From: JAJDNS01 sp963578825
Lineage (GTDB): Bacteria; Acidobacteriota; Vicinamibacteria; Fen-336
Assembly (NCBI GenBank): GCA_963578825.1
Contig: CAUZDW010000017.1
Span: 14,462-78,461 of the forward strand
DNA length: 64,000 bases
Direction of reading: 5' to 3'
The notes beneath the pieces were generated by a model. It was not told where the DNA came from. It saw only the letters and a list, made by a program, of their open reading frames with translations, and did not search any database. Both the position numbers and the translations under genes were made by a program. Below are positions 25,839 through 34,827 of this stretch, one piece after another. Positions within the stretch are counted from its first letter, which is position 1. Every line of letters starts with the position of its first letter.

Positions 25839-28199
25839 ATGAGCGAAGAAGGGTTCTCGAAGGTTCATCTCGGTCGGGCGGCCAGCGACAGGCCGGGGCG
25901 CGACCCCGTGTGCGGCATGCTCGTCGACCGCGCCCATCCCCCGGGCGGATCCTTCGAGCGTGCCGGCGAGACCTGGTTCTTCTGCAACCCGACCTGCCGA
26001 GAGAAGTTCATCGCAAACCCCGAGCGGTTCCTCGAGGCGTCGCCCGAGCCCGAGCCGGCGCCCCCGGTCGCCGAGGGTGAGAGCGTCGAATGGATCTGCC
26101 CGATGGACCCAGAGGTCCTGGAGACGAAGCCGGGCCCCTGTCCCATCTGCGGCATGGCGCTCGAGCCGCGGGTCGTCACCGCGGCCGACGGGACGAGCCC
26201 CGAGCTCGAGGACATGACCCGGCGCCTCCGGGTCGCCACCATCTTGACCGCTCCGCTCCTCGCCGTTGCCATGGGCGCCATGGTGCCCGCGCTCGGGGTT
26301 CACCGGCTGCTGTCCCCGGGTTTCCTGGCCTGGCTCGAGCTCTTCCTGGCCACCCCCGTCGTGCTGTGGGCTGGCTGGCCGTTCTTCCAGAGGATGTGGG
26401 CCAGCGTGCGGACAGGCCGACTCAACATGTTCACCCTCATCGGCATCGGAACAGGGGTGGCGTGGCTGTACAGCGTGGTCGCGGTGCTCGCGCCGGATCT
26501 CTTCCCCGGGTCCTTCCGTGGTCACGGCGGTACCGTCGATCGCTACTTCGAGTCCGCTGCGGTCATCGTGGCCCTCGTCCTCTTCGGCCAGGTTCTGGAG
26601 CTGCGGGCCCGGCATCGAACGAGCGGCGCCATCCGGGCGCTTCTCGGGCTCGCCCCCAAGACCGCCAGACGCCTCGCCGACGACGGGAGCGAGGCGGACG
26701 TGCCCCTCGAGCACGTGCAGCCGGCGGACCGTCTCCGCGTCCGGCCCGGAGAGACGGTGCCGGTCGACGGGATCGTCCTCGAGGGAGCCAGCGCCGTCGA
26801 CGAGTCGATGGTCACCGGCGAGCCGGTGCCGGCGGAGAAGGGTCCAGGCGACCCGGTGACCGGCGCCACCCTCAACGGGACGGGTGGCTTCGTGATGAAG
26901 GCGCAGCGGGTGGGGCGCGACACGCTTCTCGCCCACATCGTGCAGCTCGTGGCCGAGGCTCAGAGGAGCCGGGCCCCGATGCAACGCCTTGCCGACACCG
27001 TGGCCGCCTGGTTCGTCCCCGCAGTCCTGGGCATCGCCGCACTCGCCTTCTTCGTCTGGAGTGCCCTCGGTCCCGAGCCCCGGTTCGTCTATGCCCTCGT
27101 TGCAGCCATATCCGTTCTGATCATCGCGTGCCCATGTGCCCTCGGCCTCGCCACGCCGATGTCCATCATGGTGGGCGTGGGGCGCGGGGCGAGCGCGGGG
27201 GTCCTGATCCGCGACGCCGAAGCCCTCGAAACGCTGGCCGCCGTCGACACGCTCGTGCTCGACAAGACAGGCACGCTCACCGAAGGCCGGCCACGCCTCG
27301 AGACTGTGATCGACCTGGAGGGAGACGGGGAAGACGCGGCGCTCGCCCTAGCCGCGAGCCTCGAGAGGGGGAGTGAACACCCGCTGGCCAGGGCCATCGT
27401 CGGCGCGGCGGAGAAGCGGGGCCTCACTCTCGAGCCGGTGACGGGCTTTCACTCCGCCACCGGCCGGGGTGTGAGCGGCACCGTGCGCGACCGCGCGCTC
27501 GCGCTGGGAAACCGGGCGCACTTCGACGAGCTCGGCATCGACGCGACCCTGCTCGAGGAGCAGGCGAAGAGCGAGCGCCAGGAGGGGAGGACCGTCGTCT
27601 TCCTCGCGGTCGACGGCCGCCCACGGGCGCTTCTGTCCGTGGCCGATCCCATCAAGGACACAACACCCGAAGCCATCCGAGCGCTCCGCGACGAGGGGCT
27701 CGAGATCAACCTGCTGACCGGGGACAGCCGCACAGCGGCCGAAGCGGTGGCGCGCACCCTGGGGATCACGCGGGTCGAGGCCGAGGTGCTGCCCGACCGC
27801 AAGGAGGAGGTCGTCCGCCGCCTCCAATCGGAGGGTCGGGTCGTGGCCATGGCCGGCGACGGCATCAATGATGCCCCTGCCCTGGCGGCGGCGAGCGTCG
27901 GAATCGCGATGGGCACCGGTACGGACGTGGCCATGCAGAGTGCCGGCGTCACCCTCGTGAAGGGGGACCTGCGGGGCATCGTTCGCGCCCGCCGCCTGTC
28001 GCGAGCCACGGTGAGCAACATCCGGCAGAATCTCTTCTGGGCCTTCTTCTACAACGCTCTCGGGATCCCCATTGCCGCCGGCGTGCTGTATCCCTGGCTC
28101 GGCTGGCTGCTGTCGCCCATGCTGGCTGCCGCCGCCATGAGCCTGAGCTCGGTCACCGTCATCACGAACGCCCTCAGGCTTCGGCGTGTCGAGCTTTAG
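25839..28199 (+). CDS. copA: Copper-translocating P1B-type ATPase with YHS and metal-binding N-terminus
   Basis: The 786-residue product starts with a YHS domain (DPVCGMLVD, WFFCNPTCREKF, residues 21-63). A heavy-metal-binding segment (WICPMDPEVL, PCPICGMALEP, 86-110) and the P-type ATPase core follow. The transmembrane CPC motif (431-433) marks Cu(I)/Ag(I) transport. The actuator loop reads MVTGEPVPAEK, the phosphorylated Asp475 is in DKTGT, the HP motif is in SEHPLAR, and GDGINDAP carries Asp674. There is no CxxC ferredoxin-like domain, as in the YHS/HMBD subgroup. It exports copper from the cytoplasm. The ATG at 25839 has GAAGGAAG upstream. Confidence 0.93.
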   Translation: MSEEGFSKVHLGRAASDRPGRDPVCGMLVDRAHPPGGSFERAGETWFFCNPTCREKFIANPERFLEASPEPEPAPPVAEGESVEWICPMDPEVLETKPGPCPICGMALEPRVVTAADGTSPELEDMTRRLRVATILTAPLLAVAMGAMVPALGVHRLLSPGFLAWLELFLATPVVLWAGWPFFQRMWASVRTGRLNMFTLIGIGTGVAWLYSVVAVLAPDLFPGSFRGHGGTVDRYFESAAVIVALVLFGQVLELRARHRTSGAIRALLGLAPKTARRLADDGSEADVPLEHVQPADRLRVRPGETVPVDGIVLEGASAVDESMVTGEPVPAEKGPGDPVTGATLNGTGGFVMKAQRVGRDTLLAHIVQLVAEAQRSRAPMQRLADTVAAWFVPAVLGIAALAFFVWSALGPEPRFVYALVAAISVLIIACPCALGLATPMSIMVGVGRGASAGVLIRDAEALETLAAVDTLVLDKTGTLTEGRPRLETVIDLEGDGEDAALALAASLERGSEHPLARAIVGAAEKRGLTLEPVTGFHSATGRGVSGTVRDRALALGNRAHFDELGIDATLLEEQAKSERQEGRTVVFLAVDGRPRALLSVADPIKDTTPEAIRALRDEGLEINLLTGDSRTAAEAVARTLGITRVEAEVLPDRKEEVVRRLQSEGRVVAMAGDGINDAPALAAASVGIAMGTGTDVAMQSAGVTLVKGDLRGIVRARRLSRATVSNIRQNLFWAFFYNALGIPIAAGVLYPWLGWLLSPMLAAAAMSLSSVTVITNALRLRRVEL

Positions 28200-28308
28200 C
28201 CAGCGGCGACTCGGGCGCGCAGTCGCCTCGGCAGCAGTACCATGGAGGCGCTCGCCCGCGCCGACGCGACACCTCTCGCCGGCGAAACGCGGCTGAACGA
28301 GGCACGGC

Positions 28309-29091
28309 GTGCGATTTTCGTACTGGCTGATCGGCATCTCAATCGGGTTCGTGATTCTCGAGCGACTGGTCCCCTGGCGGAACGGGCAGAGGCTCTTCCG
28401 TCCGGGCTGGCTGCGAGACGTGGGTTTCCTCGCCTTGAACGGGCATTTTTTCTCGCTCCTGACCGCCGGCCTCACCGGCTGGGTGGCCCTGCAGGCGACC
28501 CGGCTGCTCCAGGACGCCGGGGTGACCCTCCAGGGGTCACCCGTTCCGGGATGGCCCCCCTGGTCCCAGTTCCTCGTGTTTTTCGTGCTGGCGGACCTCA
28601 TCCAATGGACCGTGCACAACATGCTCCACCGGGTGCCCGTCCTCTGGGCGTTCCACAAGGTGCACCACTCGATCCACACCATGGATTTCATCGGGAACTT
28701 CCGATTTCACTGGATGGAGATCCTCGTCTACAAGACCGCCCAGTGGCTCCCCCTCGTCCTACTCGGCGCCGCTCCCGGGGTCACCTTCTGGGTCTTTGTC
28801 TTCACCACGTTCTGGGGCGACCTCAACCATGCCAACTTGAACGTCAGCCTCGGCCCCCTGGGCTACGTCTTCAACAGCCCTCGGATGCACCTGTGGCATC
28901 ACGACGCCTCCGACGAAGGGGGCACGGCCAAGAACTTCGGCATCGTTCTCTCGTGCTGGGACTTCCTGTTTGGAACCGCGTTCTGGCCACGGGATCGGAG
29001 CCCCGAGCGGCTCGGCTACCCCGATGATGAGTCGATGCCGGAGGGCTTCCTCGGCCAGGTCGCGTGGCCGCTCGCGCGCCGGCGGGTCTGA
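28309..29091 (+). CDS. Sterol desaturase / fatty acid hydroxylase family protein
   Basis: The 260-residue membrane protein has four to five hydrophobic segments and the di-iron histidine boxes HNMLHR, HKVHHSIH and MHLWHHD. These place it in the fatty acid hydroxylase superfamily, which oxidises lipid acyl chains or isoprenoids using oxygen. The GTG start at 28309 has GAGG seven bases upstream. The upstream 109 bases after copA hold no gene. The GT39-like gene follows by 21 bases. The lipid substrate is unknown; a carotenoid, hopanoid or ether-lipid role is equally open. Confidence 0.88.
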   Translation: MRFSYWLIGISIGFVILERLVPWRNGQRLFRPGWLRDVGFLALNGHFFSLLTAGLTGWVALQATRLLQDAGVTLQGSPVPGWPPWSQFLVFFVLADLIQWTVHNMLHRVPVLWAFHKVHHSIHTMDFIGNFRFHWMEILVYKTAQWLPLVLLGAAPGVTFWVFVFTTFWGDLNHANLNVSLGPLGYVFNSPRMHLWHHDASDEGGTAKNFGIVLSCWDFLFGTAFWPRDRSPERLGYPDDESMPEGFLGQVAWPLARRRV

Positions 29092-29112
29092 ACGTCTGAC
29101 CGGGGAAGCGCC

Positions 29113-30651
29113 ATGACGGGGGTCGTCTCCGGCTCGCCTCCGTCGCGGCTCGAGCGCCTCGCCGATCTGGCTCCGGCGCTCGGCCTGCTTCTCTTTCATC
29201 TCGCGCTCCTCCCGGGCTACGGCGTCTTCCGCGACGAGCTGTACTACATGGCCTGCGGGCGACACCCCGCCTGGGGCTACGTGGACCACCCACCCCTCGT
29301 GGGGTGGGTGGTCTGGGCGGTCCGGCAGCTCGCCGGTGACTCTCACCTTGCCTTGCGCGTCGTGGCAGCCCTCGCCGCTGCCGCGACCGTCTTCGTCACG
29401 GCGCGCATCGCGAAGGAGCTCGGGGGCGGTCCTTTCGCGCGCTTTCTCGCCGGCCTCGCCCTGGCCGTCCTGCCCATCTCCCTGGCCCTCGGCAGCGTCT
29501 ACTCGATGAACGTGTTCGACCTGTTCTTCTGGGCCATCCTCTTCTGGATCGTCGTGCGGCTCCTTTCGGGCGGGGACGAGCGGCTGTGGCTCGTCTTTGG
29601 CCTGGTCGCGGGCGTCGGCCTTCTGAACAAGATCAGCGTCTTCTTCCTGGGCTTCGGCCTCGTGGTCGGGCTGGTGCTCGGGCGTCGATGGGACGTCTTC
29701 CGTACGCGCTGGCTCTGGATCGGCGCCGCGCTCGCCGCGCTCGTCTTTCTTCCGCACATCGTCTGGCAGCACGGCCACGACTGGCCGACCCTCGAGTTCA
29801 TGGCGAACGCACGCCGAGACAAGATGATCTCGCTCCCGATCCCGGCCTTCCTGGTGCAGACGATCCAGCAGACCGTCGTCGCCTCCTGGCTCTGGATCCT
29901 GGGTCTGGGCTGGCTCCTCCTGGCCCGCGGGGCGGTGCCCTTCCGCACCCTGGGCTTCCTTTTTCTCGCCGTCGTCGCCGTCCTCGCCCTCACCGGGGGC
30001 AAGCCCTACTACCTGGCCGCCGCCTATGGTGCACCACTTGCCGCCGGTGCCGTGGCCCTCGAGCGGGCAACTGCAGGGGCGACCCGGTGGGCGCGCCCGG
30101 TCCTCGCTGCCCTCGTCCTCGCCGGCGGCCTTCTTCTGTCTCCTTTCGGCCGCCCCGTCCTCGCGGTCGACACTTACGTGCGCTACGGGGCAGTCCTTGG
30201 GATCGGTCCGTCGACCGACGAGCGCAAGGAGGTTGGACGTCTTTCCCAGTTCTACGCCGACATGCACGGCTGGCGGGAGATGGCAGAAACGGTGTCCGGC
30301 GTCGTGCGTGCCCTTCCCGCGGAGGAGCGGGCCGAGGCCTGCATCTTCGCTGGGAACTACGGCGAGGCCGGCGCCATGGAGTACTTCGGTCCCGCCCTGG
30401 CGCTGCCACCAACCCTGTCGGCGCACAACAGCTATTGGCTCTGGGGGCCCGGCCGTTGCACGGGTGAGGTGCTCCTCGTCCTCGGCGTGGCGCGGGAGCG
30501 CATCGACGAGCTCTTCGAGACGGTGGAGCTGGGCGCGACGGTCACGTGCCTCAACTGCATGCCCTACGAGTCCGACCTTCCGATCTGGATCGGGAGGGGG
30601 TTGAAGGGGTCACTTCCGGAGCTCTGGCCCGAGGCCCGTCACTTCCAGTAG
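29113..30651 (+). CDS. Glycosyltransferase family 39-like membrane transferase
   Basis: The 512-residue protein has about ten transmembrane helices and the GT39/ArnT hallmark acidic loop after TM1 (FRDELYYMACGRH, YVDHPPL). A C-terminal periplasmic domain of ~150 residues has several cysteines (GRCTGEV, TCLNCMP). Such GT-C enzymes move sugars from polyprenyl phosphate to lipid or protein on the periplasmic side. The ATG at 29113 follows a GGGGAAG stretch. It is last in a head-to-tail run with copA and the hydroxylase and converges on the phosphohexomutase genes. The acceptor is unknown. Confidence 0.85.
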   Translation: MTGVVSGSPPSRLERLADLAPALGLLLFHLALLPGYGVFRDELYYMACGRHPAWGYVDHPPLVGWVVWAVRQLAGDSHLALRVVAALAAAATVFVTARIAKELGGGPFARFLAGLALAVLPISLALGSVYSMNVFDLFFWAILFWIVVRLLSGGDERLWLVFGLVAGVGLLNKISVFFLGFGLVVGLVLGRRWDVFRTRWLWIGAALAALVFLPHIVWQHGHDWPTLEFMANARRDKMISLPIPAFLVQTIQQTVVASWLWILGLGWLLLARGAVPFRTLGFLFLAVVAVLALTGGKPYYLAAAYGAPLAAGAVALERATAGATRWARPVLAALVLAGGLLLSPFGRPVLAVDTYVRYGAVLGIGPSTDERKEVGRLSQFYADMHGWREMAETVSGVVRALPAEERAEACIFAGNYGEAGAMEYFGPALALPPTLSAHNSYWLWGPGRCTGEVLLVLGVARERIDELFETVELGATVTCLNCMPYESDLPIWIGRGLKGSLPELWPEARHFQ

Positions 30652-30691
30652 GCACACCGCGGGGGGAGTCCGCCACCCTGGGCGACCCCTC

Positions 30692-32062
30692 CTACGCGGA
30701 CGAGAGCCCGAGCAGCGTCTCCACCTCGGCCTCCGCGCGCTCGGCGAGGGCCCGGGCCGCGCTCTCGGTGGAGGCCTCCGCGATCACACGGACGATCGGC
30801 TCCGTGTTGGAGGGACGCACGATGTACCAGCCCTCCGAGGTCCGCACCTTGACCCCGTCCCGCAGGTCAGGCGAGCGATCGGCCCACGCCTCGCGGGCTC
30901 TCTCGATCAACACCCGCGCCCGGTCGACGGGGCAGTGGCGCTGGAGCTTCACGACCCGAAAGCCGTCGTACGGTGCGGCCAGCTCGGCGACCGATCGCCC
31001 GGTCTCCGACAACCGGTGCAGGATGAGGGCCATCCCGACGAGGCTGTCCCGGGCGAAGTTGACCCTCGGGTAGAGGACGCCGCCGTTGCCCTCGCCGCCG
31101 ATCACCGCACCCGAGCGGCGCATGCCCTCGGCCACGTGCGCCTCGCCGATCCGGGTGCGGGTGACTTCGGCGCCGTAGCGCGACGCCATGGCCTCCACGG
31201 CGTCGGTGGTGGCCAGGTTCGCCACCACCGGCCCCGGCGTGTGGGCGAGGACCTGTTCGGCGGCGAGGACGAGGGTCAGCTCCTCGCCGATCGGCTGCCC
31301 CTGGGCATCGACGACGGCGAGCCGATCGCCGTCCATGTCCTGGGCGAAGCCCACGTCGGCGCCGTTTTTCCGAACCGCGTCGCCGAGCGCGCCGAGGTTC
31401 TCGGGGATGGGCTCGGCGGGCCGCGGGAAACGACCGTCCGCGGTCGTGTGGATGGCCACGGCCTTCGCGCCGATCGCCTCGACCAACCGCGATGCTGCCA
31501 CGCACGCTGCCCCGCCTCCGGGGTCGACGGCCACCACGAGCCCTTTTCCGCCTTTCGGCAGCGGGCCGATGCCCTCGACGACCGCCCGGACGTGTCGCTC
31601 GACGGCGTCCTCGATCCGCTCGGGGGACCGCTGCGTGGATCCGGGCACCTTCGCGTACTGCCCCTGGTGGTAGATGTCGAGCAGCTCCCGCCCTCGCGCC
31701 GGCCCCAGGAAGAGGCCGTCCCCGCCGACGAACTTGAGGGCGTTCCATTCGGGAGGGTTGTGGCTCGCCGTGATGGCGATGCCACCCCTGGCGCCAAGCT
31801 GTCGCACGAGAAGCTGGACGGTGGGCGTGGGGCAGACCCCGAGATCGCTCACGCGGCACCCGCTGGAGACCAGCCCTGCCACCACCGCCTGGCGCACCAT
31901 CTCGCCCGACGTGCGCGGGTCGCGCCCGATGACCACTCGGCCGCCGCCCACGTATGTTCCGAAGGCCTGGGCGAAGCGCGCCACCATCTCCGGGGTGAGG
32001 GAGTCTCCGACCACGCCTCGGACGCCGGAGATGCTGATCTTCAGGGTCGGGATGGCCTTCAT
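30692..32062 (-). CDS. Phosphohexomutase (phosphoglucosamine/phosphomannomutase family), active copy
   Basis: The 456-residue alpha-D-phosphohexomutase has the catalytic TASHNPPEWN with phosphoserine Ser100 and the metal loop DMDGDR (Asp242, 244, 246). The sugar loop is GEGNGG (323-328) and the phosphate loop is RPSNTEP near 425. It interconverts hexose or hexosamine 1- and 6-phosphates. GEGNGG rather than GEMSG resembles the GlmM-like/archaeal-type branch, so glucosamine phosphate is plausible. The ATG at 32062 overlaps the TGA of the upstream paralog (ATGA), with GGGAGAGG nearby, so the two are translated together. Confidence 0.88.
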   Translation of the reverse strand: MKAIPTLKISISGVRGVVGDSLTPEMVARFAQAFGTYVGGGRVVIGRDPRTSGEMVRQAVVAGLVSSGCRVSDLGVCPTPTVQLLVRQLGARGGIAITASHNPPEWNALKFVGGDGLFLGPARGRELLDIYHQGQYAKVPGSTQRSPERIEDAVERHVRAVVEGIGPLPKGGKGLVVAVDPGGGAACVAASRLVEAIGAKAVAIHTTADGRFPRPAEPIPENLGALGDAVRKNGADVGFAQDMDGDRLAVVDAQGQPIGEELTLVLAAEQVLAHTPGPVVANLATTDAVEAMASRYGAEVTRTRIGEAHVAEGMRRSGAVIGGEGNGGVLYPRVNFARDSLVGMALILHRLSETGRSVAELAAPYDGFRVVKLQRHCPVDRARVLIERAREAWADRSPDLRDGVKVRTSEGWYIVRPSNTEPIVRVIAEASTESAARALAERAEAEVETLLGLSSA

Positions 32063-33408
32063 GCCTTGAGCCTCTCCCGGGCCCAGTCCAGAAGCTCCTG
32101 CGCGCGGGACGCGTCTTCCGCCTCGGCGATGATGCGGACGAGCGACTGCGTGTTCGAGGCTCGGACGTGGACCCATCCATCCGGCCACGAGAGCTTCACT
32201 CCGTCGGTGTGATCCGCCGTGACCCCCTCCAGGGCGCTCACGGCCTCGCGGAACTCCGCCAGGGCGGAGTAGAGGAGGCTGGGGGGCACCGGGATCGCGA
32301 TCTTGCGCACCGCGAGGGTGGGAAGTGCGGCGACGAGCTGCGAGAGGGCTCGCTTCCGGCTCGCCATGTGTCCGAGCAGGAGCCCGATCGTGGCCGCGGA
32401 GTCGTGTGTCGCGTGGACGGTCGGCACCGCGACGCCGCCGTTGCCCTCGCCCCCCACGACCGCGTGGTGCTCGACGATGGCTTGCGAGACGTAGGCTTGG
32501 CCCACCGGCGTCCGGACCACCCTCGCGCCGTGAGCGGCGGCCACCCGCTCCACCAGCCCGGTGGTGGAGACGTTCGTCACGACCGGTCCCACGTTGCGGG
32601 AGAGCGCCGCCTCGACGGCGAGGGGCAGGGTCAGCTCCTCCGAGAGCGGCTGAGCGGTCTCGTCCACGAGGCTCATTCGCTCACCGTCGGCGTCGAGGAC
32701 GAGACCCAGGTCCGCCTTGCCCGCGCGAACCACGGCCCGAGCCTGCGAGGCGGTGGCGATCGACGGCTCGGGCAGCCGGGGAAAGGGAAGCGACGGATCG
32801 TCGTTGATCGGCAGCACCTCGCAGCCCAGAGCGGTGAGCCAGCGCGGGACGAGGACGGCGCAGGAGCCGTTTCCGCAGTCGACGGCCACGCGAAGGCGGC
32901 GTGCCCCGATGGCCTCGGTCTCGAACGCCGCGGTGAGGACCTCGAGGTGATGAGAGACCGCGTCCTCGTGTGCGACCGCCGTGGCGAGGCGGTCCCAGCC
33001 GGCTCTTTCCACCGCACCCTGATGGAAGACGTCGAGCAGCTCCTCGCCCTGGACGGCGCTCAGGTAGAGCCCGTCTCCCCGAACGAACTTGAGGGCGTTC
33101 CACTCCGGCGGGTTGTGGCCGCCGGTGATCGAGACGCCCCCGCTCGCCCCGAGCCACGGCACGGCGAGCTGGAGGCTCGGCGTGGGACAGACGCCGAGAT
33201 CCACGACCTCGCACCCCACGGACATGAGCCCGGCCGTCACCGCCGCCTGCACCATCGGGCCGGACGGCCGCGGGTCGCGACACACCAGCACCCGGCCGCC
33301 GTCCAGGTACGCGCCAAACGCCTCGGCAAAGCGCACCACCAGGTCCGGCGTCAGCGTTTGTCCGACGACGCCCCGCACCCCGGTGATCCCGATCTTGAGA
33401 GGTTCCAC
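32059..33408 (-). CDS. Phosphohexomutase paralog with degenerate active site (probable pseudoenzyme)
   Basis: The 449-residue paralog of the adjacent enzyme has the same fold and many shared blocks (GVRGVVGQTLTPD, NPPEWNALKF, GEGNGGVAVP). Three catalytic elements are altered. The phosphoserine loop is TGGHNP with Gly97 replacing Ser. The metal loop is DADGER with Glu243 in place of the third Asp. The phosphate loop is ASNTQS instead of PSNTEP. It therefore should not carry out phosphotransfer. The gene precedes and overlaps the active copy, so a structural or regulatory partner role is likely. An alternative is a specialised enzyme using another residue. Confidence 0.85.
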   Translation of the reverse strand: MEPLKIGITGVRGVVGQTLTPDLVVRFAEAFGAYLDGGRVLVCRDPRPSGPMVQAAVTAGLMSVGCEVVDLGVCPTPSLQLAVPWLGASGGVSITGGHNPPEWNALKFVRGDGLYLSAVQGEELLDVFHQGAVERAGWDRLATAVAHEDAVSHHLEVLTAAFETEAIGARRLRVAVDCGNGSCAVLVPRWLTALGCEVLPINDDPSLPFPRLPEPSIATASQARAVVRAGKADLGLVLDADGERMSLVDETAQPLSEELTLPLAVEAALSRNVGPVVTNVSTTGLVERVAAAHGARVVRTPVGQAYVSQAIVEHHAVVGGEGNGGVAVPTVHATHDSAATIGLLLGHMASRKRALSQLVAALPTLAVRKIAIPVPPSLLYSALAEFREAVSALEGVTADHTDGVKLSWPDGWVHVRASNTQSLVRIIAEAEDASRAQELLDWARERLKA

Positions 33409-33520
33409 TTTCCGGACCGATTGCCCCGCGCATGGTCCGCTCCGGGACGCCGCACGTCAAGGGCCCGTGTCCCGCGTTCGCCGCTTGCACTGGGGAGGCC
33501 GCGCCTCCTAGAGTGGCACG

Positions 33521-34420
33521 ATGTTCCGCGCCCGCCGTTGCACGCGCCTTCTTCTCATGTCGATCCTCGTTGCTGCTGGCTGCACCGGTCCGCCCCTCGA
33601 GTCCGGGGCGCAGAGCTACCTGCTCGAGGGCACCGTCGTCGAGGTGGACCCTGCCAACCGCAAGATCACCATCAACCACACGGAGATCCCGGGTTTCATG
33701 CCCGCCATGATCATGCCCTTCGCCGTGCGCAGGGAGGACGCCGCGCTCCTCGACATCGTCTCTCCCGGAGACGAGGTGACGGCCCGGCTCGTCGTCCCCG
33801 ACACGCGCTACTGGCTCGAGGCGCTCGTCGTCGTCAAGCCGGGCACGCCGGATCCGTCCGCGACGGCGCGACCCCTGTTGCACGGCCTGCACCCGGGGGA
33901 GGCGCTGCCCGAGGTGGCCCTCGTGAACCAGGCGGGCGATGCCGTGCGTCTCTCGGACTACCGGGGGCGCGCCCTGGCGCTCACCTTCATCTTCACGCGG
34001 TGCCCTCTTCCCGACTTCTGTCCGCGCATGATGAACCGCTTTGCGGAGGTCCACGACGCGCTCGTGGACGATGAGGAGCTGCTCTCTCGCACTCACCTGT
34101 TGACGGTCAGCTTCGACACCGAGCACGACACGCCCGAGGTGCTCCTCGCGTACGGCAAGCCTTTCCAGAAGACGGCCCCTCCCTTTTCCCATTGGGAGCT
34201 CGCCGGCGGGACAAACGAGGCCGTACGGACCCTGGCAGGCGCCCTTGCCCTGGATTACGACGAAGAAGAGGGATCCTTCGCCCACAACCTGCGCACGGCG
34301 GTCATCGACCCGGAGGGGAATCTCCACAGGCTCTACAGGGGCAACGAGTGGACGGCGGAAGAGCTGCTTCTTGATCTTCGCGCTGCCGCCGGAGAAGAAG
34401 GCCAGGGGGAAGGGGCATGA
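33521..34420 (+). CDS. CusF-like/SCO1 fusion lipoprotein (copper chaperone)
   Basis: The 299-residue product has a lipoprotein signal (LVAAGC, Cys21). A CusF-like copper-binding module comes first (GTVVEVDPANRKITINH, MPAMIMPF, residues ~37-107). A SCO1/SenC thioredoxin-fold domain follows, with FTRCPLPDFCPRM (Cys161, Cys167) and a conserved histidine in SFAHNLRTAVIDP. Such proteins deliver copper to the CuA site of cytochrome oxidase. Note the Cys-x5-Cys spacing, as in a CPLPDFC subgroup, rather than Cys-x3-Cys. It lies 8 kb from copA. Just after its stop, sequence switches to a nitrilase remnant. Confidence 0.88.
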   Translation: MFRARRCTRLLLMSILVAAGCTGPPLESGAQSYLLEGTVVEVDPANRKITINHTEIPGFMPAMIMPFAVRREDAALLDIVSPGDEVTARLVVPDTRYWLEALVVVKPGTPDPSATARPLLHGLHPGEALPEVALVNQAGDAVRLSDYRGRALALTFIFTRCPLPDFCPRMMNRFAEVHDALVDDEELLSRTHLLTVSFDTEHDTPEVLLAYGKPFQKTAPPFSHWELAGGTNEAVRTLAGALALDYDEEEGSFAHNLRTAVIDPEGNLHRLYRGNEWTAEELLLDLRAAAGEEGQGEGA

Positions 34421-34811
34421 CTCCACCGACGGCTGGCAGGCGACGCTCAGGCACATCGCTCTCGAAGGGCGGGTCTTTGTTTTGGCTTGCAACCAGTTCG
34501 TCACCCGTGCCGACTACCCGGAGGATTTCGAGCTGAAGGACGCCCTGGCCGCGGCCCCTGAGGTGCTCTCTCGGGGCGGCAGCGCCATCGTGGCGCCGAA
34601 CGGCGACTACCTGGCCGAGCCTCTCTACGGCCGTGAAGGGATCCTGACCGCCGATCTCGACCTCGGCCTCGTCACCGAGGGGCGCCAGCTTCTCGACGTG
34701 AGCGGCCACTACTCGCACCCCGACACGCTGTGGCTTGGGACATCCATGCCATCGGACCGACCCTCGTCTTCGCCCTCGCCCCCGGCCACGACAGGCGGGC
34801 ACAGCTCATGA
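34421..34811 (+). pseudogene. Nitrilase C-terminal remnant
   Basis: Immediately after the SCO1 stop, one frame encodes ~110 residues of a nitrilase C-terminus. Recognisable segments are DGWQATLRHIALEGRVFVL, ACNQFVTRADYP, GGSAIVAPNGDYLAEPLYG and DLDLGLVTEGRQLLDVSGHYSHPD. The catalytic Glu-Lys-Cys region and everything N-terminal are absent, and there is no start codon or ribosome site for it. After TLWLG the sequence no longer resembles nitrilase. It is a non-functional remnant, or the product of a deletion or assembly join at about 34421. Confidence 0.7.
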
Positions 34812-34827
34812 GCCTGGAGAGCCTCCG

